Assembly: GCF_024166365.1 (NCBI RefSeq)
Contig: NC_064823.1
Coordinates: forward strand, 5,202,924-5,266,923
Source of the DNA: Elephas maximus indicus
Taxonomy: Eukaryota > Chordata > Mammalia > Proboscidea > Elephantidae
Direction of reading: 5' to 3'
DNA length: 64,000 nt
Part shown: positions 11,512 through 21,832 of the stretch, one piece after another
How positions within the stretch are numbered: position 1 is the stretch's first letter
How the letters are laid out: every line of letters begins with the position of its first letter
Program-made: the position numbers and the translations under genes
The notes under the pieces: model-generated
Seen by the model: the letters and a program-made list of their open reading frames with translations, nothing else
The model's database searches: none
What the model was told of the DNA's origin: nothing

Positions 11512-11676
11512 AAAACCAAACCAAACCTGTTGCTGTTGAGCCCATTCCTACTCATAGCGACCCTATGGGACAGAGTAGAACTACCCCATAGGGTTTTCAA
11601 GGAGTGGCTGATGGATTCGAACTGCCAACCTTTTGGTTAGCAGCCAAACTATTAACCACTGTGACACCAGGACCTA
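11512..11676 (-). mobile_element. Afrotherian SINE, full length
   Basis: Runs from 'aaccaaaccaaacctgttgc' through 'gggacagagtagaactaccc' to 'taaccactgtgacaccagga'. The open frame that covers it (11383-11640) is a chance read-through. Confidence 0.92.
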
Positions 11677-13630
11677 CAGTAACAAAAAAATTTTTTTTTT
11701 CTAGCAAATTAAAAATTTGTTAGATAAATAACACTAGCATAGTGTCTCAATTTTTCAGGAGTGCTTGAAATAGACCTGAAGCAGGAGGAAGAATATAAAT
11801 CCATTTGCTGTGAACTCATTTTTATGATACACACACATTTGAACACCATCCAAATTCTTAGTTTGCAAGTTTAATGCTACTAATTATAAGGATTTGCTAA
11901 CAGTGAAGGTAATTCAACATATTCTTTATAACCTGTGTTTTCTGCAAATTTCTTGGTAACCAGAAAAGGTATAATGAGGTCTTTGGTAGTTATGTGCAGT
12001 TTTCTGGAATTTTTGAGTATGACTCTCTCTCACATGATGGTACAGCCCTTTTCGATCGTTAGTATAACTTCAGCAACTTTTCTTCATAAATGCATATTTT
12101 TTAATTCTTCAAAGTAAGGGAATGTTACTTGATGTTGAAAGAACTTTTTATTTTTTGGTCTCAATTTATTAGTTTAGTCATTTAGCACAAAATTTAAAAT
12201 GGAAGCATGGTTCTGTTTTAGTTAAAGGTGGAAAGTAGTTGCCTGGGATTCTTAGTGTTCTACATTTAACTGAAATTTCTCCAGAGCTAATAAAAATACG
12301 TCCCCCTTTTGGGGAAACAGAAGCCTCTCTTCTCCCCATTGAGAGTCGTGTGAGTGGAAGGACATCTAGGAGATGGAGAAGAAGTGACAGGACAATCTTT
12401 CCTTAGCTTCTGCTCTAGGAGGTTCAAAGATATTGAGTGAGGAAAAGTATCCATTTTTATATTTTGAAAAGATATAGCAGCTGAGAAAAAGTATTTATTT
12501 GGACTTTATAAACACCCTGACTAGGTGCACTTAAAGCAAATCATGTGGAATTTAGGTAGATAATATAAAAAAAACGATGTAGCCTCAGGTAATTGGAGGG
12601 GAGAACCAACATACAGAAAATGGTCTGACCTACACTCTCCCAGTTTTCAGAGATTCAGAAGCATATTTAATGGTGTGTATTTTTTTGTACCTGTAGCTTC
12701 AGGGCGATGATAACTAACTCCAAACTAAATGCACAACCACACATAACTAGCCAAAAGTGATATGTACGATTTCTTTGTTTTTGGTTTTTGTTTTGTGGAC
12801 ACTTAACTGAGAAAGTTATTAGAGTTTAAAAATACTCTTACTCATTCAAAGTAAACAATTTAATCTTAGCTTACATTTTTAATGCATTTGCAAATGATAA
12901 TCACAATATAATAATAGTTCATACAGTTTAGAAAAAAAGAAAGTCATACATAATGCTGTCACCCTCCGCAACTCTTATTATCCTGTGAACTGCTTTTTAT
13001 ACAGGCTTTTGCTCTGTGCATGTTTTTATATAATTGCAATGATGGTTTAATTTAAAAATTTTATTTTTTGGTAATTCAAGAGAACAAAAGGTAAACGAAT
13101 AAATTTATCTTTTTTTTTTTTTTTTCATCTTAGGAAGTCAACCAGTAGTGGTAAGAATCACAAAATGACTTTTCTGGAGTCACTGTGATTTTTAAATTTG
13201 TCATGCTTACATGACAATTTTAAGTCCTGGTTTATTATGGACGGTAGGAAAAAGTTCTATCCCGTAACGATGAGTAATGCTTACAATCGTTATGTGTGTG
13301 ATAGCGGCCATATAGCATAGACTCATTCTGTCTTTGTAAATAGGAGACCTGACTGTGTTGCTAAGAAGCACCCCCCCCAAAAAAAATACGTAGGATACAA
13401 ATTGTGAAACCTAAATTTTATTTTTATAAACAATGTAGTTTTGGGTTATGTTCTATTATCAAAACAGTTAAAACTTTTTTACATGCGCTTTAAAGAAAAA
13501 AGAAACTCCTTAAAATGAAGCAGTCTATTTCCTGTTTCTTTTTTTTTTTTTTCCCCCTCGCTCAAACAGCGTTCCTTCCCTCACTAGTTGCTTGAAATCT
13601 CTGGGAAGGTCTGTTCTGAATTTACTGCTT
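11677..13630. other. Intergenic stretch upstream of the SLC7A11 promoter
   Basis: No gene. Around 12920-13060, 'ccctccgcaactcttattat' and 'gcatgtttttatataattgc' recall an ancient antisense L1 3' UTR. Poly-T/poly-A runs at 13111-13126, 13375-13386 and 13540-13552 are simple repeats. The rest is unidentified. Confidence 0.45.
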
Positions 13631-13733
13631 CTGGATTGGTTAAAATCCCTTTTAAGTGCCTGCTTTGTTCTCTGAAAAGCTTAGGTCAGTTAAGCAACAC
13701 GCTGCTACTGTTTGGAAAAAAAAAAAAAAAAAG

Positions 13734-13743
13734 AGCTGAGTAA
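13734..13743 (-). promoter_or_regulatory. Possible MARE/antioxidant-response-like half site
   Basis: Read on the minus strand this is TTACTCAGCT, one base away from the TGACTCAGC core bound by NRF2-small MAF or AP-1. xCT is a known NRF2 target, so the site is plausible, but the match is imperfect and no binding can be shown here. Confidence 0.35.
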
Positions 13744-13765
13744 TGCTGGAGCCTTCTCCTGTGGC

Positions 13766-13792
13766 TGATGCAAACCTGGGGAATTTGCATCA
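13766..13792 (+). promoter_or_regulatory. Paired amino-acid response elements (ATF4/C-EBP sites)
   Basis: TGATGCAAA at 13766-13774 and its exact reverse complement TTTGCATCA at 13784-13792, separated by 9 bp. Each fits the C/EBP-ATF composite (CARE) consensus. Two opposed AAREs are established in the rodent xCT promoter, where ATF4 induces the gene on amino-acid or cystine shortage. Their retention here, about 75-100 bp before the inferred start, supports the promoter placement. Confidence 0.85.
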
Positions 13793-13868
13793 TCATTTAG
13801 CTGGAGTAAGTTGGTGTGACAGGCAGGAGCTTAAATACAAGCCCCTGAGGAAGCCGAGCTGGTTTCTG

Positions 13869-13958
13869 ATGATAGGGCAGCAGCAGCAGCCACGGCAGGA
13901 CTGGGGGCAGAAGGAGGTGGAGGAACCCACAGCACCATGGACACACAGGTGTTTCTGA
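13869..13958 (+). other. Candidate upstream ORF 1 (29 codons)
   Basis: ATG at 13869 opens 29 codons (a Gln-rich start, MIGQQQQPRQ, from the CAG run) and stops at TGA 13956-13958. It is used only if transcription begins at or before 13869, which is uncertain. Context is weak (C at -3, A at +4). Confidence 0.35.
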
Positions 13959-13969
13959 GGCGTAATTAG
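13937..13969 (+). other. Candidate upstream ORF 2 (10 codons, strong start context)
   Basis: MDTQVFLRRN then TAG. The start 'agcaccATGG' has C at -1, C at -2, A at -3 (counted from the ATG) and G at +4, an almost ideal Kozak context. It overlaps upstream ORF 1 in another frame and ends 169 nt before the xCT ATG, so re-initiation would be possible. Whether it is translated is inference. Confidence 0.45.
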
Positions 13970-14138
13970 ATAGCTGGGAGTGATAAAATACAACTTTGGA
14001 GTTTTCACCTGTGAACACAATAGCACTGAGACAGACCATCTGAAGGCATAGAGGAAGAGATCGATCAGTCACACCAAGAGACATCAAAGTTGAAAGTTTT
14101 TTCTTCCTGTTTTGTTTTTTCCCCCGTGTGCCACTGCC

Positions 14139-14415
14139 ATGGTCAGGAAGCCTGTTGTGTCCACCATCTCCAATGGAGGTTACCTGCAGGGAAATGCTAA
14201 GGGAAAGCTGCCTGCCATGGGCAGCAAAGAGCCACCTGAGCAGGAGAAAGTGGTGCTGAAGAAGAAAATCACCTTACTGAGGGGAATCTCCATCATCATT
14301 GGCACCATCATTGGCGCAGGAATCTTCATCTCCCCTAAGGGCGTGCTCCAGAACACCGGCAGCGTGGGCATGTCTCTGGTTATCTGGACGGCCTGTGGGG
14401 TCCTCTCGCTATTCG
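14139..14415 (+). CDS. SLC7A11: SLC7A11 coding exon 1 (residues 1-92)
   Basis: Encodes the cytosolic N-terminus (about 1-43), TM1 and most of TM2. TM1 holds [14 protein letters not shown] (53-66), the unwound helix with the GAGIF motif that binds substrate backbone in the APC superfamily. The start [16 protein letters not shown] is the canonical xCT start; nine in-frame codons precede it but the family and the Kozak context fix this ATG. The exon ends in codon 93 (phase 1) at TTCG, followed by donor GTGAGT. Residue 26 is Ala (codon 14214-14216), where human xCT has Ser26; Ser29 is present nearby where human has Asn. Identity is certain from the sequence. Confidence 0.98.
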
Positions 14416-16879
14416 GTGAGTGCAACTTCTTCTCCAGGGGGTGTGACTGTGGAGCTGAGCAGCTTGCTCTCTGGGAAAGCAAAGGGTAGTTTTCAGAGTG
14501 AATGGTAAAAGCTGCTCTAAGTTTTCTGATTTTTGCTTACCTTTTTTATGTGAACAACCCAAACACGTTGTCTGCTGTTAGCATGAACCTGAATTGCTTC
14601 CTGCGGGCTGTACTCTTTTCCTAAGACAAATTATTTTTCTGATTTTACCCTGTGGCAATGAGAGCAAAGGCTAACTTTGATGATCCAGTAGAAGACACGG
14701 GAGCTGTCTGCACCGGGCAGTTGAGCTTAGTTGCTTATGTTTGGGGTATCCTGGCAGCTGGCACACTGAATGAAACACCTGTGAAGTGAAGCCCAGCGTG
14801 GCCTAGTTAGACCCAGAACTGTGTGTTCAGCACCGGTTTTACTGACTTTTATTGGCAAAACAAACGGGTGGCAGCGTTTACCTTTTTAATTCTTTAACTC
14901 CATGTATTTACCAGTTCCTAATAGTCTGTTAAAGGTCCCTGACATGGACAGATGTGTGAGGATATATGTATAGATATAACTCAATGCCTGTGATAAGTGG
15001 GGAATATTGTAATGGTCTGAACATATTTCAATTTTTTTTCACCATTCCTCCAGTTCCCTGTACCTATAAACTTTTGTAGTATGAACTGTAAAACTTCAGT
15101 TGGTGTTAGTGTGCTTTGCTTGCCCAGATCTGTTTCCTTCATCCTTCTTTCACTGTCTCAGAGGGCACAGATCATTAACTCACCTGTTCGCTGAGTTAAT
15201 CTAAGCAGAACTCGTAGAAGTATGATTGTCAATTTTTCTTCACTATTTAGACCTCTTTATCAAGTTGAGAATTAATGGTATAAATGAGGAATAAATGCTC
15301 CCTCACTGGATGGACAAAATATTTTAAAGCTACTTGAATTCATGATAAAGGTGACAACAACTGGTGCATAGTCAAAACCAAAAATCTAACTGGAATTTGA
15401 TTTTTGCCATGGGTTAAATGACCAAGATAAATTTTCTTTCCTCCGGCAAATAGTGTGCCTTGATTCCAAAAGACACTACTCTTTAAAGGAACTAATTCTT
15501 GATCCTAACTCTAGGTCCAAGTACTAACTCTTGTTCCTCTAAGTATGAAGTCATTCATTCTTTTTACTCAGGCCTTGCAATGTTTTAATCCATTGGTTTT
15601 GGCATTCACGTAGAGAATGGAATGCCCATTATTAGGAAGGGGATATTTTAAATAAAACTCATTAAATCGAAACCTTGGTTAGTATAGAAAGATCTATAGA
15701 GGCATTATTTTTCATTTTTTTAGAAGTTTGTGGTATCATTTATGTGAGTAGTATGTACTTTATAAAATGTTCAGTAATAATTATGTTTCATTGTGTTCCC
15801 AGCAGACAACCTTTCATTCTTGTAAAAGACTTAGGATTAATGTGGTTATAAAAAAAAAACAAAAACAAAAAACTATGATAGAACCATTAGCCATTACTAA
15901 TATTAAAATTCTTCTGGCATACATATTTAGAGATAAACAAAAATACCTAATTGTTGATCCTCTTAAATGACTTCGTGCACCATCAGCCTTAAATCTTCTT
16001 ACAGTATTTCATATATTCAGAATAAATCGCCGTCTACTAGGGAAACCACAACCATTTTCCTGGACGTGGCATACTCATGGGCATGCAGCTACCACTACGC
16101 GATTAGATTTTTGCGTGTGTGCACATGTACATGTGTGGGTGTATACATACACATTATTCAGATGTAATAAAGTGGACTGCTCTGAGCATTAAACTAGTTA
16201 AAGTGATGATGACTTGTTCTATGAAAATATGCTTCTGCATAAGTATCTCATCTCAAGCAGTTCATCAAAAAAAATACTGGTTAAGGGGACTAGCTCAGGT
16301 TACGCTTGAGTTGGTATTCTTTAATTACTAATTACAGGGAGTGTGCTCTTGGATTAATCTACTTATCTATATTTGCATTTCATTTATCACTTTAGTTACT
16401 AGGAGGTTTTTGACAAGTATGCTTCCCTAAAAAGAAACAAAACAAAACGTAAAGAAAAAAAATATTCTTTCTTTCTCTTAAGACTCTATAGAATTCAGGG
16501 ACTAAGTGTAAGGAATCTGTATATTTGGTTTACAATTTCTTAAAAGGCAACATCAATATCCTGTTTTGAACTTTTTTCACCTGGGCAAAGTGGCTATGGA
16601 GCTTGAGACCTTTAAGTGAAAACCACATCCCCCCAGAACTCAATTTAAACCTAGGGGCAACATCCTGGAGTTTTAACAAAGCCTACACAGGTCTAGGTAT
16701 TGATTCTCTGGCAATAAATTCTGAGGTACTTACGACTCTTTCCAATAACATTTTATATTGGATGCTTTTCTGGACAGCTTACCAACATGGCAGCTAGTTC
16801 TTCCAAAAAATAATGAGTTGCAACTAGTTACAGTTAGTTATAAGAGTTGAAAAATATCGGCAGTTTCCAAATATCAGTT

Positions 16880-17015
16880 TGCAGACTAGATTGTTCTAAA
16901 TTACCTGGGAGTATTTTAAACAAATAGAGATTCTTGAACTCATCTGTTAGTGAGCCTGATTTAGTAGGTCTGGGATATGGCCTTAGACTCAGTTTTTTGT
17001 TTGATTGTTTTTTTA
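16880..17015 (+). mobile_element. MER5-type hAT DNA element, left part
   Basis: 'aaattacctgggagtatttt' and 'gatttagtaggtctgggata' follow the MER5A plus-strand order. The match resumes after the L1 block at 17536-17600 with 'ccctggtgattctgacgcag'. Confidence 0.6.
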
Positions 17016-17029
17016 ATTAAAATTTCTTT

Positions 17030-17534
17030 CCTAGCCACCATAAAAGGCAAGAAAGAACATTATATAATGATTAAAGAGACAATCCACCATGAGGACATAA
17101 TCATAGTAAGTATCTATACACCCAATGTCAGGGCTCCAAAATACATAAAACAAACTCTTAACAGCACTGAAAAGAGGAATCAACAGTTCCACAATAATAG
17201 TGAGATACTTCAACACGGCGTTCTCGGTAAAGGACGGAACATCTAGGAAGAAACTCAAAGATGCGGAAGATCCAAAGGCCACAGTCAACCAACTGGAACT
17301 CGTAGACATGTATAGAACATGCCACCCAAGGGCAGCAAAGTACACATCTTTTTCCAGCACACATGGAACGTTCTCCAGAATAGACCGCATCTTAGGCCAC
17401 AAAACAATCCTCAACAAAATCCAAAACACCAAGAAAATACAAAATATCTTCTCTGATCACACGGCCATAAAAGTAGAAATTAATAACAGGAAGAGCAAGG
17501 AAAAAAAAATCAAATACGTGGAAACTAAATAACA
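17030..17534 (+). mobile_element. L1 ORF2 endonuclease-domain fragment (sense)
   Basis: Encodes pieces parallel to the ORF2 of the intron-5 L1: KDGTSRKKLKDAEDPKATVN, NQLELVDMYRTCHPRAAKYT, then the His-Gly-Thr-Phe-Ser-Arg-Ile-Asp motif of the endonuclease active-site region. It is truncated at both ends, lacks an A tail and has frame breaks around 17160-17220. TTAAAATTTCTT-like words at both borders are a possible old target duplication. Confidence 0.85.
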
Positions 17535-17535
17535 C

Positions 17536-17600
17536 CTTGCTTAAAAATTCTTCCCTGGTGATTCTGACGCAGTGCTACATTCAGGAGTCGGAGAAGTGAT
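17536..17600 (+). mobile_element. MER5-type element, right part
   Basis: Resumes the MER5-like text cut at about 17015 ('ttcttccctggtgattctga'). Short and diverged, so supported mainly by its position beside the left part. Confidence 0.45.
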
Positions 17601-17663
17601 ATTAAGATTTCACCAGATAGCCAAATTATATTTCTCTTGGACAGTCCTGTCGGAAACCTTGCT

Positions 17664-17945
17664 GTTGTTAGCTGCCGTCCAGTTGGCCCCTGACTCCTGG
17701 GGACCCGCACACAGTGGGATCAGATTATTGTGGTTGTCATTAGCTGATTTTCAGAAGTAGATCTCTAGACCTTTCTTCCTACCCTTAGTCTGGAAGCCCA
17801 GCTGAAACCCGTTCAGCATCACAGCAATGCGCAAGTCTCCACTGACAGAAAAATGGTAGCTGCGCTTGAAGTGGATTGGCCGGGAATCGAGCCTGATCTC
17901 CTGCGTGGAAGGCGATGGTTCTGCCCCTGAACCACCGCTGCCCTC
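17664..17945 (-). mobile_element. tRNA-Gly-headed afrotherian SINE (antisense)
   Basis: On the minus strand the head reads 'cagcggtggttcaggggcag', 'cgccttccacgcaggagatc' and 'gctcgattcccggcc', close to a tRNA-Gly gene with A and B boxes. The body ('gttcagcatcacagcaatgc' on +) matches the copies at 27.2 and 29.6 kb. The tail near 17664 is the RTE-like one, truncated. Confidence 0.82.
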
Positions 17946-18144
17946 ATCTGAAGCTTTGCTGAGTAGTAATAATATTCCACACTTTTAGTCTCTGAAGTAG
18001 CTCAGGCAAAAATTGTGTGTTACATCTGAGCACTTAGCAGTAAGGATAAATCTTTTCACATAATCTCGAGATATATTTTTCATTTTCTTGATAATTAAAT
18101 TGATCAAATTAGTAAGTATAGTTATATTTCCTTAGGGCTTGTGA

Positions 18145-18275
18145 TGCATCAGGCCTGGCACACATTATCATCACAGTTACATACACAACCCCCTTATGAG
18201 GTGAGAATTGAGATATCGATTTTATATGGGCGAAGCTGAGGTTTCAGGAGGTTACATAACTTGGCCAAAGTCCGT
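18145..18275 (-). repeat. MIR SINE remnant
   Basis: 'caggcctggcacacattatc', 'cccccttatgaggtgagaat', 'gaagctgaggtttcaggagg' and 'taacttggccaaagtccgtg' give the reverse MIR order over about 130 bp. Confidence 0.7.
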
Positions 18276-18992
18276 GTGAATTCTATTACTAAATGCTAAA
18301 ATTTTGGCCTGTGATCAATTGTACCTAATGGAGTATAGGCACATAAGTGTACATAAGTATAAATTAAAGGATCTCTTTAAAAAGCATGTTCTTTTAACTA
18401 CCCAGAAGTGTGTACTTCAGTAACACCTTTGTCATGGTTATAGAAAGAGAGTGTCTGAGTCAGAATTTTGTTGACAAACAAATTATGCCCTAAAAATTGA
18501 ATGAAGCCTCACAAGGCCTAGAATCCATTTTTTTTTCAGAAGAACAGATAATGCTTGCTCATTTTGATTTGAGACAGAAATATCATTTATTAGAAGGGTT
18601 CCCATTATGATGAGGTCAGTTTAGGATAATTCTTTGTCTTGGTGTTACATCATGTTCTTCTAAACACAGGTAATATTACTGGCATCTATCTTTTCTTTGT
18701 TCCCAGGTTGCAGATTCTAAATTCCGAAGCATATGATATTGTTTTAGAAGTTTGTCTTTACCGTCATGAGGCATATGACATTGTTCTAACAGAATGAACT
18801 AGATTTCAAATGTGGGGAAGTTCAGAGAGGAACTTGATGGTTCTTAGCAATTAGATGACCGTTATTTGTCTTGAAATAAGGATGTCATTCAGAGGTGGTA
18901 GTTAATCTCACGCAACACAAACACTGTTGTATCAACTCCACTGCTCAGTGGCTTGATAATATATTTGCAATCTTTTTGTAACTGTTTCACAG

Positions 18993-19119
18993 GAGCTTTG
19001 TCCTATGCCGAACTGGGAACAAGTATAAAGAAATCTGGGGGTCATTACACATATATTCTGGAAGTCTTTGGCCCGTTACCAGCTTTTGTACGAGTCTGGG
19101 TAGAGCTGCTCGTAATACG
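18993..19119 (+). CDS. SLC7A11: SLC7A11 coding exon 2 (residues 93-134)
   Basis: 127 nt, entered in phase 1 (completes Gly93) and left in phase 2 (two bases of Arg135). Encodes [20 protein letters not shown] and the following stretch: the end of TM2, the short intracellular segment and the start of TM3 ([14 protein letters not shown]). Tyr97-Ala-Glu-Leu-Gly and the Gly-Gly-His-Tyr motif are hallmarks of LAT-family light chains. Residue 103 is Ser and 133 Val, conservative differences from human as I recall it. Acceptor CACAG, donor GTAAGA. Confidence 0.97.
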
Positions 19120-20150
19120 GTAAGAACATTGGTAGGAAAAATTTAAGGGAAAATAAAGCTTTTTATTACACTCTTTTTCTGAATCACCTTGGTTATTTTT
19201 AACTAATTAGGTGTATGCATATCATGTGACTATGTTATAACCATATCTACTTCAGGACATAAAACCTATGATAAAATACTCTTCCGAACTAACATTTTTA
19301 ATGCGGTTTTGCCACTGGTTGTAGTACAACAACCATGCCAAACTTTTAAAGTAACTACCCTTCTTTAGTCTTCAGTTATCCTCTTTGACATTTCTAAGAA
19401 AGATGTTGGTTTGAAAGGATACAAAGAATTAAAGTCCACCCGGATAAATGCTTTTTTTTTTTTTTTTCTGACCAGACACAATTCAATGTTATACTAGGAA
19501 TTGGAGTTTTCTCTTAATGTATATCACACCCTTAAGTCATTTAACTTTATGTAATTTTTGTGACTAAGAAACGTCTGTGCCCAGCAGCTTAGCGTGGCAC
19601 TGACTGTTGTACTTTACACACAAAAGGAAAAGTTTACATCAATGACTCACTTCCTCACATTAATCAAATCAGCCAGCTACAATTGTGAAAACTTTTTTGA
19701 TTTTATTGTTGTAAGAATGTGTTCCTCTTCCTGATTGTCTTGGTTTTAAATCAAACCAAATAGTGCTAAGTCATTCTGAATAGCAGTTTTCCTCAAACTT
19801 TGTGGGAAGCTTATGATGTCATAGGAGCGGTTTATGGTATCACGGTTCCTTGAGGTTAACTGTTTCAATGATATGTGACTTGCATATTCTGATTACTGAG
19901 CTCACTAGAAGCAACTAGAGAAACTTGTTCTTACTGTAAGCTTCTTAGACATTCACAGCTGAGACCTTGTGAGCTTTTATTCTGTCTTTTGCTGCTAAGT
20001 GGCAAATACAGAGCTAATACTATCGACTCTACACGAATCCTGATTTTTATGGTCCCAGGAATCTCTTTTTTAATAAGAAGCTGCTGAGTATTATTTAATT
20101 CTTTGTTAAATCTTTTATTTATTTATTTTAAACAATCTGTATTGTTTAAA

Positions 20151-20308
20151 ACCTGTGTGGCATAGTGGTTGAGTGCTACGGCTGCTAACCAAGAGGTCGG
20201 CAGTTCGAATCCACCAGGTGCTCCTCGGAAACTCTGTGGGGCAGTTCTACCCTGTCATATAGGGTCGCTCTGAGTCGGAATCAACTTGATGGCAGTGGGT
20301 ATAATAAA
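20151..20308 (+). mobile_element. Afrotherian SINE, well preserved
   Basis: 'ggcatagtggttgagtgcta', 'aggtcggcagttcgaatcca' (intact B box), 'tatagggtcgctctgagtcg' and a 'gggtataataaaataaa' end. One of the least diverged heads in the window. Confidence 0.92.
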
Positions 20309-20769
20309 ATAAAGAAGTATTTGTTCCTCCTGTAAAATCTCTTTACCTGGGATGTTCCATCTGCTCCTTTCGGATTACCTGAATCTTATATACTCTTCAA
20401 AGGTCAACTCGAAATCCTCTTTTCCACAGCTAATTTCCTGTTCACTCTAGTTTATAATATTTCTTTCCTCTCTTAATTCTTCTGAAAAAAGCAATCTCAG
20501 CTTCTCATTTGACATTTAACATGGTACCTTGTATTCTTAATATTTTAGGTGCCTGTGTTCTGTTTCTCATCAAACCTGCAGGCATTCCAAGCACAGACAC
20601 CAGGTCTGGCACTTTACTGTAACCTTTATACTACTGACTTCAGTGAGCAGCATATTGTAGATATTAAGTTCTTTTTGAATAAGTGGCTGAAAGTTTAGGC
20701 TTGTAGTAAGACAGACTCAGCATTCAAATGAATGCACTACTTATTTAGAGGGCTGGCCTGTCAGCATGG

Positions 20770-20900
20770 TGGACTTGGAGTCTGATATAGTTGGATTTGA
20801 ATCCGTCTTCAGCCACGTATTTGTTGTATGACTTTGGGCTAGTTGCGTGGCCTTGCTAAGCCTCCTCTGTAAAATGAGCATGATCATTCTGTGTAGACAG
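20770..20900 (+). repeat. MIR SINE remnant
   Basis: 'atttgaatccgtcttcagcc', 'gtatgactttgggctagttg' and 'cctcctctgtaaaatgagca' follow the MIR core in the sense direction. Confidence 0.75.
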
Positions 20901-21439
20901 ATACAGCACTCATTAGTTTATTCATTACACAAACTGCTACTAAATGGTGATAGGCAAATCGGAGAAACCTAATGTGAAATGAGCCACGGTACCTACTCCC
21001 AAGTAACTCACAGCCCAATGTTGCTTTAATTAAATGATTTAATTTAATTAAATATTTTTTAATGCAAAAGAACAGCCTCACTGTGTATGTGCGTGTGTGT
21101 TTTGACAGAGGAAATTACCTAGATATATTCTAGAGTCTTTTAAATGGGTCCCTAATGTTGAGTTGGTCTTTCAAATGGGTAGAATACTGAGTGACTATAG
21201 AGGTGACCTAGGTATTTGTAACTTTTCTCTTACCAACACTCTTGGTACCTAAATACTTTCCATTAAAACCCTATCTTCAGGTTAAATCACTCTGGCCATA
21301 AATAAACTACAAAGCATAGATTTAAAGGAAAGAAGTATCAGTCATCAGTACCTAGCAGGGCTCATTAGGTTAAATTCACTTATTCAATCTGTACACAGTA
21401 TAGATTAAGACCCTACTATATGACAAAGCCTGGTGGCAT

Positions 21440-21612
21440 AGAGCCCTGGTGGCACAATGGTTAAGAGCTACGACTGTTAACCAAAAGATCAGCAGTTCAA
21501 ATGCACCAGACACTCATTTGACACCCTATGGGGCAGTTCTGTTTTGTCCTATAGGGTTGCTATGGGTCGAAATTGACTTGACGGCAACCGGGGGTTTGGT
21601 TTGGTTTTTCTA
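21440..21612 (+). mobile_element. Afrotherian SINE, full length
   Basis: 'agagccctggtggcacaatg' to 'gggggtttggtttggttttt', the GGTTT-type tail. Some head decay ('caaatgcaccagacactcat'). Confidence 0.92.
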
Positions 21613-21665
21613 TGAAAGATACTGCCAAACACCTGCGATAAAACAGTGGTTAATCTCTTGTACTC

Positions 21666-21832
21666 GGAGCCCTGGTGGTGCAGTGGTTAAGTGATACAGC
21701 TGCTAACCAAAAGGTCGGCAGTTCAAATCCACCAGCTGCTCCTTGGAAAACCCTATGGGACAGTTCTACTCTGTCCTTTAGAGTCACTTTGAGTCAGAAT
21801 CAACTCAACGGCAACAGGTTGGTTTGGTAGTT
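21666..21832 (+). mobile_element. Afrotherian SINE with target-site duplication
   Basis: Complete element starting 'ggagccctggtggtgcagtg'. TTGTACTC flanks it at 21658-21665 and 21833-21840. It lies only 53 bp after the previous SINE in the same orientation. Confidence 0.93.

Larger units (their letters stand above)
13631..13840 (+). promoter_or_regulatory. SLC7A11: SLC7A11 proximal promoter (inferred)
   Basis: Placed by three signals in the right order ahead of the leader: an inverted CCAAT box (ATTGG at 13635-13639), the paired amino-acid response elements at 13766-13792, and a TATA-like TTAAATAC at 13831-13838. The last implies a start near 13860-13870 and a leader of about 270-280 nt. There is no CpG island: the region is only moderately GC-rich and holds a 17-A run at 13716-13732. 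The transcription start is inferred, not seen. Confidence 0.7.
13865..14138 (+). other. SLC7A11: SLC7A11 5' leader (5' UTR, inferred)
   Basis: Lies between the inferred start and the initiator ATG in the same exon; no splice site is needed. It carries a (CAG)n-like stretch at 13878-13891 and two short upstream reading frames that both end before the main start. From 13970 to 14138 there is no further ATG. The last 35 bases are T-rich, then 'gccactgccATGG' gives a good initiation context (G at -3 and +4). Confidence 0.6.
14416..18992 (+). other. SLC7A11: SLC7A11 intron 1 (4,577 bp)
   Basis: Donor GTGAGT, acceptor 'actgtttcacAG'. Contents recognised: a MER5-type DNA element split by an L1 fragment (16880-17600), an antisense tRNA-Gly SINE (17664-17945) and a MIR copy (18145-18275). 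14416-16870 shows nothing I can name, and 15767-16331 has only chance open frames. Confidence 0.85.

Noticed and set aside
13743..13958. 71-codon ORF as a separate small protein
   Set aside because: Its start lies between the promoter elements and before the inferred transcription start; only its last 29 codons could be in the leader, where they are reported as a candidate uORF.
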